This document shows, piece by piece, positions 50,908-59,949 of a stretch of 64,000 nt of DNA. The notes beneath the pieces are model-generated. The model worked only from the letters and a program-made list of their open reading frames with translations. It did no database searches and was not told where the DNA came from. The DNA is taken from positions 124,001 to 188,000 of the forward strand of contig JACKLO010000012.1 of NCBI GenBank assembly GCA_024235915.1, given 5' to 3'. Made by a program: the position numbers and the translations under genes. Position 1 is the stretch's first letter, and every line of letters begins with the position of its first letter. Source of the stretch: Burkholderiaceae bacterium (GTDB lineage Bacteria; Pseudomonadota; Gammaproteobacteria; Burkholderiales; Burkholderiaceae_C).

Positions 50908-51987
50908 ATGAGCGACCGCGCCTGGCTGGCCACCCGCAAAGGCCTGTTCGAAATGCGTCACCAGCAGGGCCGCTGGCAGATCGAGCGCAGCAGTTTCCTC
51001 GGTGAACCTGTCAGCGCCGTGCTGCCGCCCGGGCCGGGCGGCACGATGCTGGCGGCGCTGAACCTGGGGCACTTCGGGGTGAAGGTCCACCGCTCGACGG
51101 ATGCCGGTGCGACATGGTCCGAAGTGGCAGCCCCGGCCTACCCGGAGCAGCCGGCCGACGCCGCCGGGCCGGCGTGGAAGCTGGTGCAGATCTGGACCCT
51201 GGCACGTTCGGGTTCGGAGGGCCGAACGGTCTGGGCCGGCACCCTGCCGGGCGGCCTGTTCCGCAGCGATGACGACGGCGCCAGTTGGCAGTTGCAGCGT
51301 TCGCTGTGGGATCGCCCTGAGCGCCTGGAATGGTTTGGCGGTGGCTACGACGTGCCGGGCATCCATTCCATCTGCCCCTATCCCGGTCGGGACGCCGAGC
51401 TGCTGCTGGGCATCAGCTGCGGCGGCGCCTGGCGCAGCACCGACGACGGCGCCAGCTGGGCCACCCGTTCCAAGGGCATGCGGGCCGACTTCATGCCGCC
51501 GGAGCGGGCCGAGGACCCCAACATCCAGGACCCGCACTGCATCGTGCGCTGTGCGGCGGCGCCTGAGGTCCTGTGGTGCCAGCACCATGGCGGCATCTGG
51601 CGCAGCACCGACAACGGTGCGCTGTGGCAGCAGTTGCACGCGCCGGTGTCCAGCTTCGGTTTCACCGTGGCGGTGCACCCGCAGGACTCGGACACCGCCT
51701 GGTTCGTGCCCGCCGTGGCCGACCAGTGCCGGGTGCCGGTGGATGGCGCGCTGGTGGTGAACCGCACCCGCGATGGCGGCCAGACCTGGCAGACGCTGCG
51801 CAGCGGCCTGCCGCAGGAACATGCCTACGACCTGATGTACCGCCACGCGCTGGACGTGTCGGCCGACGGCCAGCGGCTGCTGATGGCCAGCACCAGCGGC
51901 GGCGTCTGGGCCAGCGACGATGGCGGTGACCACTGGCAGACGGTGTCGCTGAACCTGCCCATGGTGCACGCGGTGCGCTTCGGCTGA
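50908..51987 (+). CDS. BNR/sialidase-like beta-propeller protein
   Basis: A 359-residue protein with sialidase-type BNR/Asp-box repeats: VHRSTDAGATW, LFRSDDDGASW, AWRSTDDGASW, IWRSTDNGALW, VNRTRDGGQTW and VWASDDGGDHW. There are six visible boxes. No signal peptide, so it is cytoplasmic, unlike true sialidases. The catalytic Arg triad of sialidases is not evident. Cotranscribed with the MoaD-like gene. The ribosome site AGGAGG precedes ATG 50908. Confidence 0.85.
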   Translation: MSDRAWLATRKGLFEMRHQQGRWQIERSSFLGEPVSAVLPPGPGGTMLAALNLGHFGVKVHRSTDAGATWSEVAAPAYPEQPADAAGPAWKLVQIWTLARSGSEGRTVWAGTLPGGLFRSDDDGASWQLQRSLWDRPERLEWFGGGYDVPGIHSICPYPGRDAELLLGISCGGAWRSTDDGASWATRSKGMRADFMPPERAEDPNIQDPHCIVRCAAAPEVLWCQHHGGIWRSTDNGALWQQLHAPVSSFGFTVAVHPQDSDTAWFVPAVADQCRVPVDGALVVNRTRDGGQTWQTLRSGLPQEHAYDLMYRHALDVSADGQRLLMASTSGGVWASDDGGDHWQTVSLNLPMVHAVRFG

Positions 51988-52001
51988 GGGGCGCCCCCCG
52001 G

Positions 52002-52979
52002 ATGATCCGCGCCCTGTGGTGCCACCCGGAGAGCGGCCGCGTCGAGGTCGGCGACCACAGCCTCATCGACGCCTGGCGCGCAGCGCAGGGCACGCACCTG
52101 TGGCTGGACCTGGCGGACAACGACCCCGAGGCCGAGCGCCGGCTGATGATCGACCGTTTCGGTCTGCACCCGCTGGCGGTGTCCGACGCGCTGCACCCGC
52201 GCCACCCGCCCAAGCTCGAAGGTTTTGCCGACCACGCCTTCCTGCTGCTCAAGGGCATCGGGCCGGCGCAGGCGCGCTTCGATTTCGCCACCCTGCAGAT
52301 CGCGATCTTCGTCGGCACCGATTTCCTGGTCACGCGCCATTCGGCACCGTCGACCAGCATCGACCGCCTATGGCAGGAACTGCAGGATGATCCGTCGCGG
52401 CTGGTGCAGGGGCCGGATGCCGCGGCGCTGCGCCTGGCCCGTCTCTCCATCGACCACTACACGCAGCGCCTGCTGACGCTGGAGCCGTGGCTGGAGGACC
52501 TGGAGGACGACCTCGCCGCGCACCCGCGCGACGCGACGCTGGCGGAGTTGACCCGCACCAAGACCGACCTGCGGCGTTTCCGCCGCGTGCTGCGCTACCA
52601 CGTGCAGATCTTCGAGGACCTGCTGGACGACGACGAGCGCCCGCCGCAGATCACGGCCGCCCGCCGGCATGAGATCAACGACGTCTACGAGCACCAGGAG
52701 CGTGCCGCCAGCCTGGCCACGCTGTACTACGAAGTGGCCACGGACCTCATCGACGGCACGATCTCGCTGGCCTCGCACCGGCTCAACAACATCATGAAGG
52801 TGCTCACCATCGTCACGGCCATCTTCGTGCTGCTGAGTTTCCTGGCCGGCGTCTATGGCATGAACTTCGAGCAGATGCCCGAGCTGCACACGCGCTACGG
52901 CTATTTCATCCTGCTGGGGGTGATGGCCACGCTGGCCACGACGTTGCTGGTGGTGTTCCGGCGCAAGCGGTGGATCTAG
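52002..52979 (+). CDS. CorA-family Mg2+/divalent cation transporter
   Basis: A 325-residue CorA-like channel with two C-terminal TM helices (about 267-290 and 300-318). The pore signature GMN is at 286-288 (YGMNFEQMPE). Long cytoplasmic helices lie at 140-260. It resembles the CorA/ZntB group; the loop after GMN is FEQMPELH rather than the typical E. coli MEFMPELK. The stop shares the tetranucleotide CTAG with the convergent kinase gene. Confidence 0.88.
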   Translation: MIRALWCHPESGRVEVGDHSLIDAWRAAQGTHLWLDLADNDPEAERRLMIDRFGLHPLAVSDALHPRHPPKLEGFADHAFLLLKGIGPAQARFDFATLQIAIFVGTDFLVTRHSAPSTSIDRLWQELQDDPSRLVQGPDAAALRLARLSIDHYTQRLLTLEPWLEDLEDDLAAHPRDATLAELTRTKTDLRRFRRVLRYHVQIFEDLLDDDERPPQITAARRHEINDVYEHQERAASLATLYYEVATDLIDGTISLASHRLNNIMKVLTIVTAIFVLLSFLAGVYGMNFEQMPELHTRYGYFILLGVMATLATTLLVVFRRKRWI

Positions 52980-55681
52980 CGGCCTGTGCGGGCCAGACCC
53001 AGGGAACGTCTGCTGACGGCAGCCGTTCCGGCGGCATGCTCCTGCGCCCACCGCAACCGATCCGGGTGGTTGGCGGGCAGGCCGCGCGCATCCATGCCGC
53101 GCTGTGCCTGGGCGAGGGCGGCATCCCAGCGCTCGTGTGACTCGGCCGGGCGGCCCTCGGCAGCCAGGAGGATCGCCTCCAGGCGCAGGACACGGGCGAT
53201 GGCCGCCGGCGGCAGCGCCGCACTGGCGTACGGTGCCCACAGCGCGCGCGCCCCGGCGACATCGCCGAGCAAGAGCCGCGCTTCGGCCAGCAGCAGTTCG
53301 GACTGGCGGCGGTCACCGTGACCGCCTGGGTGCAAATGCACGCGCGCGGCCTGCGCCGAAACCAGCAGCGGCAGTGCCTCGGCCGCCCGGCCCTGGCGCA
53401 TCAGCCAGCGTGCATAGTTCTCCTCGCCGCGTGCCACGCTGGCGCTGGGCTGGCCGGGCGCGGCCGCCTGGCGGCGCAGCGCCAGGCTCTCGCGGTAGCT
53501 GGCCTCGGCGCGGGGGTCGCCCAGCTGTTCCTGTGCCCCGGCCAGCATGTTGATCGTCAGTGCCTGGCGCGTCGGGCCCGAACCGGCACGCTGGCGCACC
53601 GCCAGGGTCTCGGCCAGCACAGTGATCGCGTCGGCCGTGCGGCCCGCCTCGAGCAAGGCAAAGCCCCACTCGTGCAGGTTGGCGCCCAGCATCTCGCTGT
53701 CCGGGCCCGCCATCGCCCGCGCCCGCTCGGCCAGCGACGCCAGGCTGGCAATGGCTTCGTTGTTGCGCGCGGTGACGATCCTCAGCTTGGCCAGCTCGCG
53801 CTCGGTGTTCATGTAGGAACCGTTTGTCGGCGGCAGTGTCCGCTGCTTGATGACGAGTGCGCGGGCCAGCAGCGATTCGGCATCGGCCACGCGTTCGTCG
53901 CGGGCGGCCAGCAGCCCCAGGTTGTGCAGCACCGAGGCGACGTCGATGTTCTCCGGCCCCAGTTGCTGGCTGCGGATCGACAGCGTTTCCAGCAGCGCCA
54001 GCCGTGCCGCTTCCAGCTGCCGGTCGGCGCTGAGCGCCAGGCCCAGGCTGTTGAGCGCGTCTGCCACCGCCAGGCTGTCGGGTGCCGCATGGGTGCGTCG
54101 GAGGGCCAGCGACTCACGGGCCGCCTCCAGGCCGGCCTTGATCGCGACCTCGTTGGTCAGCACCACGGACATCGCACTGAGCAGGGTGGCCTCTTCGAGC
54201 GGATCGCGCGGCGTGCGGCGTCGCGCCGCGGCGAGGGCCTGGCGGTACTGTGTCACCGAATCCTTCGGCCGGCCGACCTTGTCGTAGACCCGCCCCAGCA
54301 CGCCCTTGATCGCCGACTGCAGGTCGGGCTGGTCGGCCAGGTTGGCGTCGAGCCGATCGCGCCCGCGGTCCACCAGCGTGGCCACCGGCAGGTCGACGCG
54401 CCCTCCGACATTCGGGTTGGCGCCTTCGAACAGGCCGACGACGAAGTCGCTCACCTGGCGCGTCCGTTCGGCTTCGCGGCGCGCTGCGTCCCGCTCATGG
54501 ACCAGGCTGGCCGTGAAGACTGCCGACAACGCCATCACACCGACGCCCGCCGCGACCACCGGCCATCGACGGCGCAGGAACTTGCGCAGTCGGTACGCTG
54601 GCAGGGCCGGCCGGGCGGCCAGGGGTTCGTGGCGGCGCAGGCGCTCGAGGTCCGAAGCGAACGCGTCGACGCTGGCGTACCGCTCGCCCGGTGCCGCCGC
54701 CGTGGCGCGCGCCACGATGGCGCGCCACTCGGCGGCGCGCGCCGGCAGTGGCGCGAGCAAGGTCTCCATCAGGCGGCCCAGGCCATAGACGTCGCTGGCC
54801 ACGGTGGCGGGCGCGCCGGCATGCTGTTCGGGGCTGGCGTAGCGTGGCGTCAGACCCCCCGGCAGGCTGTTGGAGGTGGGGTCGTCGCCGCCAGAGGGCT
54901 GCGTTGGGCCACCGTCCTGCCCGCCGAACTGCGCAATGCCGAAGTCCATCAACACGGCGCGCGGCACGCTGCCACCCGGACCATCCACCTCCGCCACCAG
55001 CACGTTCGACGGCTTGATGTCGCAATGCACCACCAGCTGGCGGTGCGCATGGGCCAGGGCGTCACACAGCTGCGCCAGCAGGCGCAGCCGCAGGTCCAGC
55101 GGCGCCTGCCGGGCCGTGCACCAGCGGTCGATGCGTTCGCCCTGCACGTGCTCCATCACCAGGTAGGGGCGCCCCAGCGGGGTGGTGCCGCCATCGATGA
55201 GCCGGGCGATGTGCGGGTGGTTCAGCGAGGCCAGGATCTGCCGTTCGCGGGCCAGCAACATCAGCGCCGCCGCGCCCGGCAGGCCGCGCAGGAGCTTGAC
55301 GGCCGCCTGCTGCTCGTAGTGGCCGTCGCTGCGCTCGGCCAGGAACACACGGCCCATGCCACCGGCGCCGAGTTCGCTCACCAACGTCCAGGCGCCCAGC
55401 CGGCTGCCGGTCGTGAGCTCCGGCGCGCTGTCCAGGCCCTCGGCCAGCACGCCGGCCAGCGCGGCCTGCACCGGGGCGCGCAGCCGGGTGGCCTCGGCTT
55501 CGGCTGCCAGCAGTGCCAGCACCCGGGCCGCCACGGCTGCATCGGGCTGCAGTTCAGACAGACGGGCCTGGCGAGCGGCTTCGTCCGGCAGATCGGCCAG
55601 TTCGTCGAACAGCGACTTGACGCGCTGGTATTCGTCAGCGCCCGCCTGGGCGTCGGCTCCGGCGACAGGCTGGGCCGTCAT
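52976..55681 (-). CDS. membrane serine/threonine kinase with TPR sensor domain
   Basis: A 901-residue PknB-type kinase. Kinase domain about 98-355: Gly loop GAGGMGRV, Lys129 (AVKL), catalytic HCD (219-221, usually HRD) in VVHCDIKPSN, DFG at 246-248, and ASPE. One TM helix spans about 374-394 (PVVAAGVGVMALSAVFTASLV). The C-terminal part (about 450-850) is TPR-like repeats. HCD-type kinases lack the RD Arg, so activation may not need loop phosphorylation. It sits five bases after an ECF sigma gene. Confidence 0.9.
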   Translation of the reverse strand: MTAQPVAGADAQAGADEYQRVKSLFDELADLPDEAARQARLSELQPDAAVAARVLALLAAEAEATRLRAPVQAALAGVLAEGLDSAPELTTGSRLGAWTLVSELGAGGMGRVFLAERSDGHYEQQAAVKLLRGLPGAAALMLLARERQILASLNHPHIARLIDGGTTPLGRPYLVMEHVQGERIDRWCTARQAPLDLRLRLLAQLCDALAHAHRQLVVHCDIKPSNVLVAEVDGPGGSVPRAVLMDFGIAQFGGQDGGPTQPSGGDDPTSNSLPGGLTPRYASPEQHAGAPATVASDVYGLGRLMETLLAPLPARAAEWRAIVARATAAAPGERYASVDAFASDLERLRRHEPLAARPALPAYRLRKFLRRRWPVVAAGVGVMALSAVFTASLVHERDAARREAERTRQVSDFVVGLFEGANPNVGGRVDLPVATLVDRGRDRLDANLADQPDLQSAIKGVLGRVYDKVGRPKDSVTQYRQALAAARRRTPRDPLEEATLLSAMSVVLTNEVAIKAGLEAARESLALRRTHAAPDSLAVADALNSLGLALSADRQLEAARLALLETLSIRSQQLGPENIDVASVLHNLGLLAARDERVADAESLLARALVIKQRTLPPTNGSYMNTERELAKLRIVTARNNEAIASLASLAERARAMAGPDSEMLGANLHEWGFALLEAGRTADAITVLAETLAVRQRAGSGPTRQALTINMLAGAQEQLGDPRAEASYRESLALRRQAAAPGQPSASVARGEENYARWLMRQGRAAEALPLLVSAQAARVHLHPGGHGDRRQSELLLAEARLLLGDVAGARALWAPYASAALPPAAIARVLRLEAILLAAEGRPAESHERWDAALAQAQRGMDARGLPANHPDRLRWAQEHAAGTAAVSRRSLGLARTGR

Positions 55682-55686
55682 GCCGC

Positions 55687-56271
55687 TCAGGCCTCGAGGC
55701 CGCGGCCCAGCTGCGCCTGCATCCAGGCACGCGCAAAGCGCAATTCGCGGTCCACGGTGCGCAGCGACAGCGCCATGACCTCGGCGATGTCCTCGCGGCC
55801 CAGGCCGGTGAAGTAGGTCAGCTGCAACACCTGCGAGGCGCGTGGGTCGAGGGCGTCGAACTGGGTCAACAGCGCGTCCAGGGTCAACAGGTCGGCCGCC
55901 ATCGACTCCTGGCCCAGTTCGCCGGCGGCCAGCGTCAGGCTCAGGCGCTCGCCGCCGTGGCGCTTGTCGGCCAACCGGGCGCGCGCGTGTTCGCGCAGCA
56001 CGCTGCGCATCGTGAGCGACACGGTGGCGAAGAAGTGCGCCCGGTTCTCCCAGCCGGCCGGGTGGCGCAGCAGGCGCATCAAGGCTTCGTTGACCAGATC
56101 GCCGCGCGACAGCGACGCGTCGCCCCAGCCGCGCAACCGGGCCCCGGCCATCCGCTGGAACTCGCCGTGCAGCGCATGCACGATGCGCTCGAAGGCGTCG
56201 GCATTGCCGTCACGCCATTGACCGAGCATCAGCGTCAGCGAACCGGATTCGTCGGCAGGTGGTGCGTTCAC
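55687..56271 (-). CDS. ECF-type sigma factor
   Basis: A 194-residue RNA polymerase sigma-70 ECF factor of the type often next to Ser/Thr kinases (TIGR02999-like). Region 2: MLGQWRDGNADAFERIVHALHGEFQRMAGARLRG...LVNEALMRLL. Region 4: LDPRASQVLQLTYFTGLGREDIAEVMALSLRTVDRELRFARAWMQAQL. There is no linked anti-sigma gene, so the adjacent kinase may control it by phosphorylation. The kinase gene starts five bases after this stop. Confidence 0.9.
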   Translation of the reverse strand: MNAPPADESGSLTLMLGQWRDGNADAFERIVHALHGEFQRMAGARLRGWGDASLSRGDLVNEALMRLLRHPAGWENRAHFFATVSLTMRSVLREHARARLADKRHGGERLSLTLAAGELGQESMAADLLTLDALLTQFDALDPRASQVLQLTYFTGLGREDIAEVMALSLRTVDRELRFARAWMQAQLGRGLEA

Positions 56272-56468
56272 GGGGCGGTAGGGCTCGCTTCAAGGGCCAG
56301 CACCTGGGCCCTGGTGCCGGGCCGACGCAGGCGCGCAGATCATAAGTGGGCCGCCAGACCCCATGCTCAGCCGTTCAAGGCAGGTGCTTTCCCTGTGACG
56401 TCGCGTCTCGGCCGGGTCAGGGGAGGGCGGTGACGCCTTGCCGGGTCACCGGGCGAACCGCCCAGGAT

Positions 56469-56855
56469 TCAGCGCAGCACCCCGTCCACATACAGCCAAA
56501 GCCCGCCCCGGCGCTCGAATCGGCTGGTTTCGTGCAGCCGCTGTGCGCGGCCACCCAGCTTGCTGCGGGCGACGAACTCCACCGTGGCGTGGTCCGCATC
56601 CAGCACCGTGTGGCGACGCACCTCCAGCCCCAGCCAGCGCAGGCCCGGCGGATTGGGCGCCAGGTCGTCCGGGCAGGTTTCCGGCGCCCAGGTGGCGCGC
56701 AGGTAGGCCAGGTCGTCGCGCACGTAGGCGCTGTAGCGGCTGCGCATCAGGGCCTCGGCGTCGGGCGCCTGCAGGTGCAGCGGGCCGTCATGCCAGCGGC
56801 CGCAGCAGGCCGCATAGGCCCCGCCGCTGCCGCAGGGGCAGGGGGCGTCGTTCAC
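56469..56855 (-). CDS. YchJ family SEC-C protein
   Basis: A 128-residue YchJ/UPF0225 protein with SEC-C-type zinc ligands CPCGSGGAYAACCGRWHDG at the N-terminus and the body RSRYSAYVRDDLAYLRATW. The GTG start 56855 overlaps the stop of the upstream MarR-GNAT gene by four bases. Function unknown; binding to ribosome or proteins is suggested by the motif. A longer frame upstream does not match the family. Confidence 0.88.
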   Translation of the reverse strand: MNDAPCPCGSGGAYAACCGRWHDGPLHLQAPDAEALMRSRYSAYVRDDLAYLRATWAPETCPDDLAPNPPGLRWLGLEVRRHTVLDADHATVEFVARSKLGGRAQRLHETSRFERRGGLWLYVDGVLR

Positions 56856-57823
56856 AGTGCGAGCTCCCAGGTCTCGCCGATCAGGTCGTGGCCGAAGCTG
56901 TGGTGCGGTTCGCTGGCCGTCAGCACATAACCTGCGCTGCGGTAGATGGCCCGCGCCGCCAACAGGTTGGCGTTGGTCCACAGGCGGATGCACGTGTAAC
57001 CCGCCTCGCGCGCAAACGTCTCGCAGGCCTGTGTCAGCCGACGGCCGATGCCGGCGCCACGGGCCGCCGGGTCCACCAGCAGCAGGCGCAACTGCGCCAC
57101 GCCCGGCTGCACCGCCTGTGTGGCGTCGTCGCGCGCCTGCACCAGGCAGACGCAGCCCAGCGGCCGGCCGGCGCGCTCGGCGATCCAGCAGGCCTCGCGG
57201 GTGGCGTCGAAACGGTCGATGAAGTCGGCGCCGATGCGGGCCACCAGGGCTTCGAAGCCGCTGGCCCAGCCATATTCCTGCGCGTAGAGAGCGCCGTGGC
57301 GCATCACGATCCAGCCGATGTCGCCGGGGCGATGGGGCCGTAAGCCGACCTCGACCGCTGCCGGCGGCGCGAGGCCTGCCATCACCGCGTTGGCCGCGTC
57401 GGCAACCGCCTGCTGCGAGGCGTCGTCCAGGGGCGCCAGCAGGTCGGCCATTTGGCGCTGTGAGGCCTTGTCGAGCGGCGCAAAGGCACGCCGGCCGGCG
57501 GCGCTGAGTGACAGCAGCGTCTGCCGCCCGTCGTGCGGCGCGTGCCGGGCCTTCACCAGGGCCTGTTCGCGCAACCGGGCCAGCAGCCGGCTCAGGTAGC
57601 CCGCGTCGAGTTCCAGGGTCCGTGCCAGCGTACTGGCCGTCTGTTCACCGCCGTGGGCCAGCTCCCAGAGCACGCGTGACTCCGGCAGCGTGAAGCGGCT
57701 GCCCAGCAGCTGAGGCCGCAGCACGCCCAGGCGTTGCGTCCAGAAGCGGTTGAAGGCGCGCAAGGCTGCGATGCGCTCCGGCGGTGGCAGCGGGGTTTCG
57801 GGCATGGCCGCAGCATCATCCAT
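56852..57823 (-). CDS. MarR regulator fused to GNAT acetyltransferase
   Basis: A 323-residue two-domain protein. The MarR winged helix occupies about 15-155 (FTLPESRVLWELAHGGEQTASTLARTLELDAGYLSRLLARLREQALVKARHAPHDGRQTLLSLSAAGRRAF). The C-terminal GNAT domain carries the acetyl-CoA loop LLVDPAARGAGIGRRLTQACETFAREAG and ARAIYRSAGYVLTASEPHHSFG. The fusion is a known type. Start 57823 (MDDAAAMPETP) is tentative; ATG 57805 is the alternative, neither having a ribosome site. A palindrome lies three bases upstream. Confidence 0.85.
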   Translation of the reverse strand: MDDAAAMPETPLPPPERIAALRAFNRFWTQRLGVLRPQLLGSRFTLPESRVLWELAHGGEQTASTLARTLELDAGYLSRLLARLREQALVKARHAPHDGRQTLLSLSAAGRRAFAPLDKASQRQMADLLAPLDDASQQAVADAANAVMAGLAPPAAVEVGLRPHRPGDIGWIVMRHGALYAQEYGWASGFEALVARIGADFIDRFDATREACWIAERAGRPLGCVCLVQARDDATQAVQPGVAQLRLLLVDPAARGAGIGRRLTQACETFAREAGYTCIRLWTNANLLAARAIYRSAGYVLTASEPHHSFGHDLIGETWELAL

Positions 57824-57825
57824 CA

Positions 57826-57842
57826 ACTTGCTTTTGGCAAGT
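57826..57842. promoter_or_regulatory. candidate MarR operator
   Basis: ACTTGCTTTTGGCAAGT: 6-bp perfect arms with a 5-base spacer, in the divergent gap between the MarR-GNAT and esterase genes. A possible -10 for the esterase (TACACT) lies about 15 bases downstream, so a bound dimer would block that promoter. Confidence 0.55.
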
Positions 57843-57898
57843 AGTTGGGGCGCTACACTGCGGCGCTGCCACCCAGCCCACGACAACGGAGACGCTCC

Positions 57899-58822
57899 AT
57901 GCTCGACCCCCAGGCCCGCGCGCTGCTCGACCTGATGATCGCCAACGGCGTGCCGCCGATGCACGCGCAGTCGCCGGCCGAGGGCCGCGCAGCCTACCGC
58001 GACCGCCGGGGCTATTCGCAGCCCGAGCCGCCGTCCGTGGCCAGTGTGCGCGACCTGATCGGCGACGGCATTCCGATGCGGCTGGTGATGCCGCTGCAGC
58101 CGTCGACCACGCCGCCACCGCTGCTGGTGTACTTCCACGGCGGCGGCTGGGTCATCGGCGACCTGGACACCCACGACACCCTGTGCCGCAGCCTGGCCGC
58201 CGGCGCCGGCTGTGCCGTGCTGGCGGTGAACTACCGGTTGAGCCCCGAGCATCGCTTCCCCGCCGCGGTGGACGATGCCGTGGCCGCCTTCCGCTTTGCG
58301 CAGCGCGAAGCCGGTGCACTGGGTGTGGACGCCGCGCGCATCGCCGTCGGTGGCGACAGCGCCGGCGGCAACCTGGCGGCCGTGACCTGCCTGGCCCAGC
58401 GCGACGCGGGAGGGCCGCTGCCGGCGTTCCAGCTGCTGATCTACCCCGCCACCGACATGCGCTGCGTGGCGCCTTCGCATGCGGCCAACGGCGAGGGCCT
58501 GTTGCTGACGGCCGACCTGATCGCCTGGTTCACCGGCCACTACATGGCTGACGCACCGCGCGACGACTGGCGCGCCAGCCCGCTGCTGGCTGCGCGCCAC
58601 GACGGCCTGCCGCCGGCGCTGGTGCTGACGGCCGGCTTCGACCCGCTGCGCGACGAAGGCCGGCAGTACGCCGACGTGCTGTCGGCCGCCGGGGTGCCGA
58701 CGCAGTACGTGTGCTTCGAGCGCCAAATCCACGGCTTTGCGCCGATGGGGCGGGTGATCGACGAGGCCAACACGGCGGTGGATCTCTGCGCCGCCGCGCT
58801 CAAGCGGGCCTTCGCACGCTGA
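57899..58822 (+). CDS. HSL-type alpha/beta hydrolase (esterase)
   Basis: A 307-residue hormone-sensitive-lipase-family esterase. Motifs: HGGGWVIGD (oxyanion), GDSAGGNLA with the nucleophilic Ser, GFDPLRDEGRQYAD with the catalytic Asp, and the His in QIHGFAPMG. Soluble, without a signal peptide. Divergent from the MarR-GNAT regulator, which is the likely local repressor. Natural substrate unknown. Confidence 0.9.
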   Translation: MLDPQARALLDLMIANGVPPMHAQSPAEGRAAYRDRRGYSQPEPPSVASVRDLIGDGIPMRLVMPLQPSTTPPPLLVYFHGGGWVIGDLDTHDTLCRSLAAGAGCAVLAVNYRLSPEHRFPAAVDDAVAAFRFAQREAGALGVDAARIAVGGDSAGGNLAAVTCLAQRDAGGPLPAFQLLIYPATDMRCVAPSHAANGEGLLLTADLIAWFTGHYMADAPRDDWRASPLLAARHDGLPPALVLTAGFDPLRDEGRQYADVLSAAGVPTQYVCFERQIHGFAPMGRVIDEANTAVDLCAAALKRAFAR

Positions 58823-58848
58823 ACCCGGTGCGTCGCGGCTGGGGCCTC

Positions 58849-59949
58849 CTAGCCAAGCTTGTACATGTTGCGCCCGCTGTCGAAGGGCAGGCCGGTGTCG
58901 GCGAACCCGCCGTTGAGCGCCTGGTTGAAGAAGGCCTTGACCTTGGCATTGCGCAGGGGCCGGCCCTCGAAGTACGCGTGCGAATCGCTCACGTGGGGCT
59001 GGTCGGTGAAGTCCACGTAGACGGCCTTGCGCGCGTCCAGGCTGTAGGGGCAATGGCCCAGGCGCGCCAGCTGCTGCTCGCCCAGTTTCAGGCGTGACGC
59101 CGCCAGCGCGCTGTCGCGCTCGTTGATGGTGATGAAGATGCGGCCGCGGCACTGGATGCGGTCCACCCACGCGGCGTGGCCGGCATTGTTGGTGTCGGCC
59201 GCCACCAGGACCACGTTGTCGAAGACCAGCGCGTCGCCACGGTACGAGCTGGACTGCAGCAGGTGCTTGAAGACGTAGTTGCCCATGCTGTGCAGCATCA
59301 TGTTGACGGTGAAGGGGCACCACTTCTGCGCCTGTGCCGAGAAGAAGCGGTCCCACTTCTCGGCGTCGTTGCCGAAGCGCTCGTTGGCCTCCGCCTCGAT
59401 GCGGGCCACGTGGTCCTTGTGCAGTTCCTGCAGCAGGTCGTTGAGCTTCGCCACGGCGCGGTCCAGCGCGCCCACGGAGGCCATGGCGTCGCGCTTGTCG
59501 CTCTTGTAGCTGGCCACGCCCTTGATGCCGCCGCCGTTGGCCGGCCAGGAGAAGGGCACGACCTCGACGCCGTAGGTCTGTGACAGCTGTTCGGCGCGGT
59601 CCAGCACCGCGGGCACGTCGTTGTTGAAACCGTGCACGAAGAACAGCACGTTGCGCCCCGGGCCTTTGCCACCCTGCGCCGCCGGATTCACCATGCGCTG
59701 CAGCTTGCGTGACAGGTAACGGCTGGCGTAGATCGTCTCACCGGTGGCGCTGGGCAGCGGCAGGCCCACCTCCGCCGCCATGGCGTCGGTGATCCTGTCG
59801 GGCAGCACCTGCACGTGCCAGCGCCCATTGCGACGCTCCGCCCAGGCCATGCGGAGCTCGTTGGGCCCCAGCGGGTTGGGGCGCGACCCAAAGGCCGTGC
59901 CGGGCGTGGTCTGGGTTTCGTCGACCTCGCGGTTGGTGACGATGAACAT
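58849..59949 (-). CDS. DUF900-like alpha/beta hydrolase
   Basis: A 366-residue protein with VLFFVHGFNNDVPAVLDRAEQLSQTYGVEVVPFSWPANG (oxyanion/strand 3 region as in DUF900) and nucleophile NMMLHSMGNYVFKHLLQ (GxSxG variant HSMGN). A later Asp (ADTNNAG) and His (QPHVSDSHAY) could complete the triad. No signal peptide. ATG 59949 follows AGGAGGAAAC. It is convergent with the esterase gene. Substrate unknown. Confidence 0.8.
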   Translation of the reverse strand: MFIVTNREVDETQTTPGTAFGSRPNPLGPNELRMAWAERRNGRWHVQVLPDRITDAMAAEVGLPLPSATGETIYASRYLSRKLQRMVNPAAQGGKGPGRNVLFFVHGFNNDVPAVLDRAEQLSQTYGVEVVPFSWPANGGGIKGVASYKSDKRDAMASVGALDRAVAKLNDLLQELHKDHVARIEAEANERFGNDAEKWDRFFSAQAQKWCPFTVNMMLHSMGNYVFKHLLQSSSYRGDALVFDNVVLVAADTNNAGHAAWVDRIQCRGRIFITINERDSALAASRLKLGEQQLARLGHCPYSLDARKAVYVDFTDQPHVSDSHAYFEGRPLRNAKVKAFFNQALNGGFADTGLPFDSGRNMYKLG

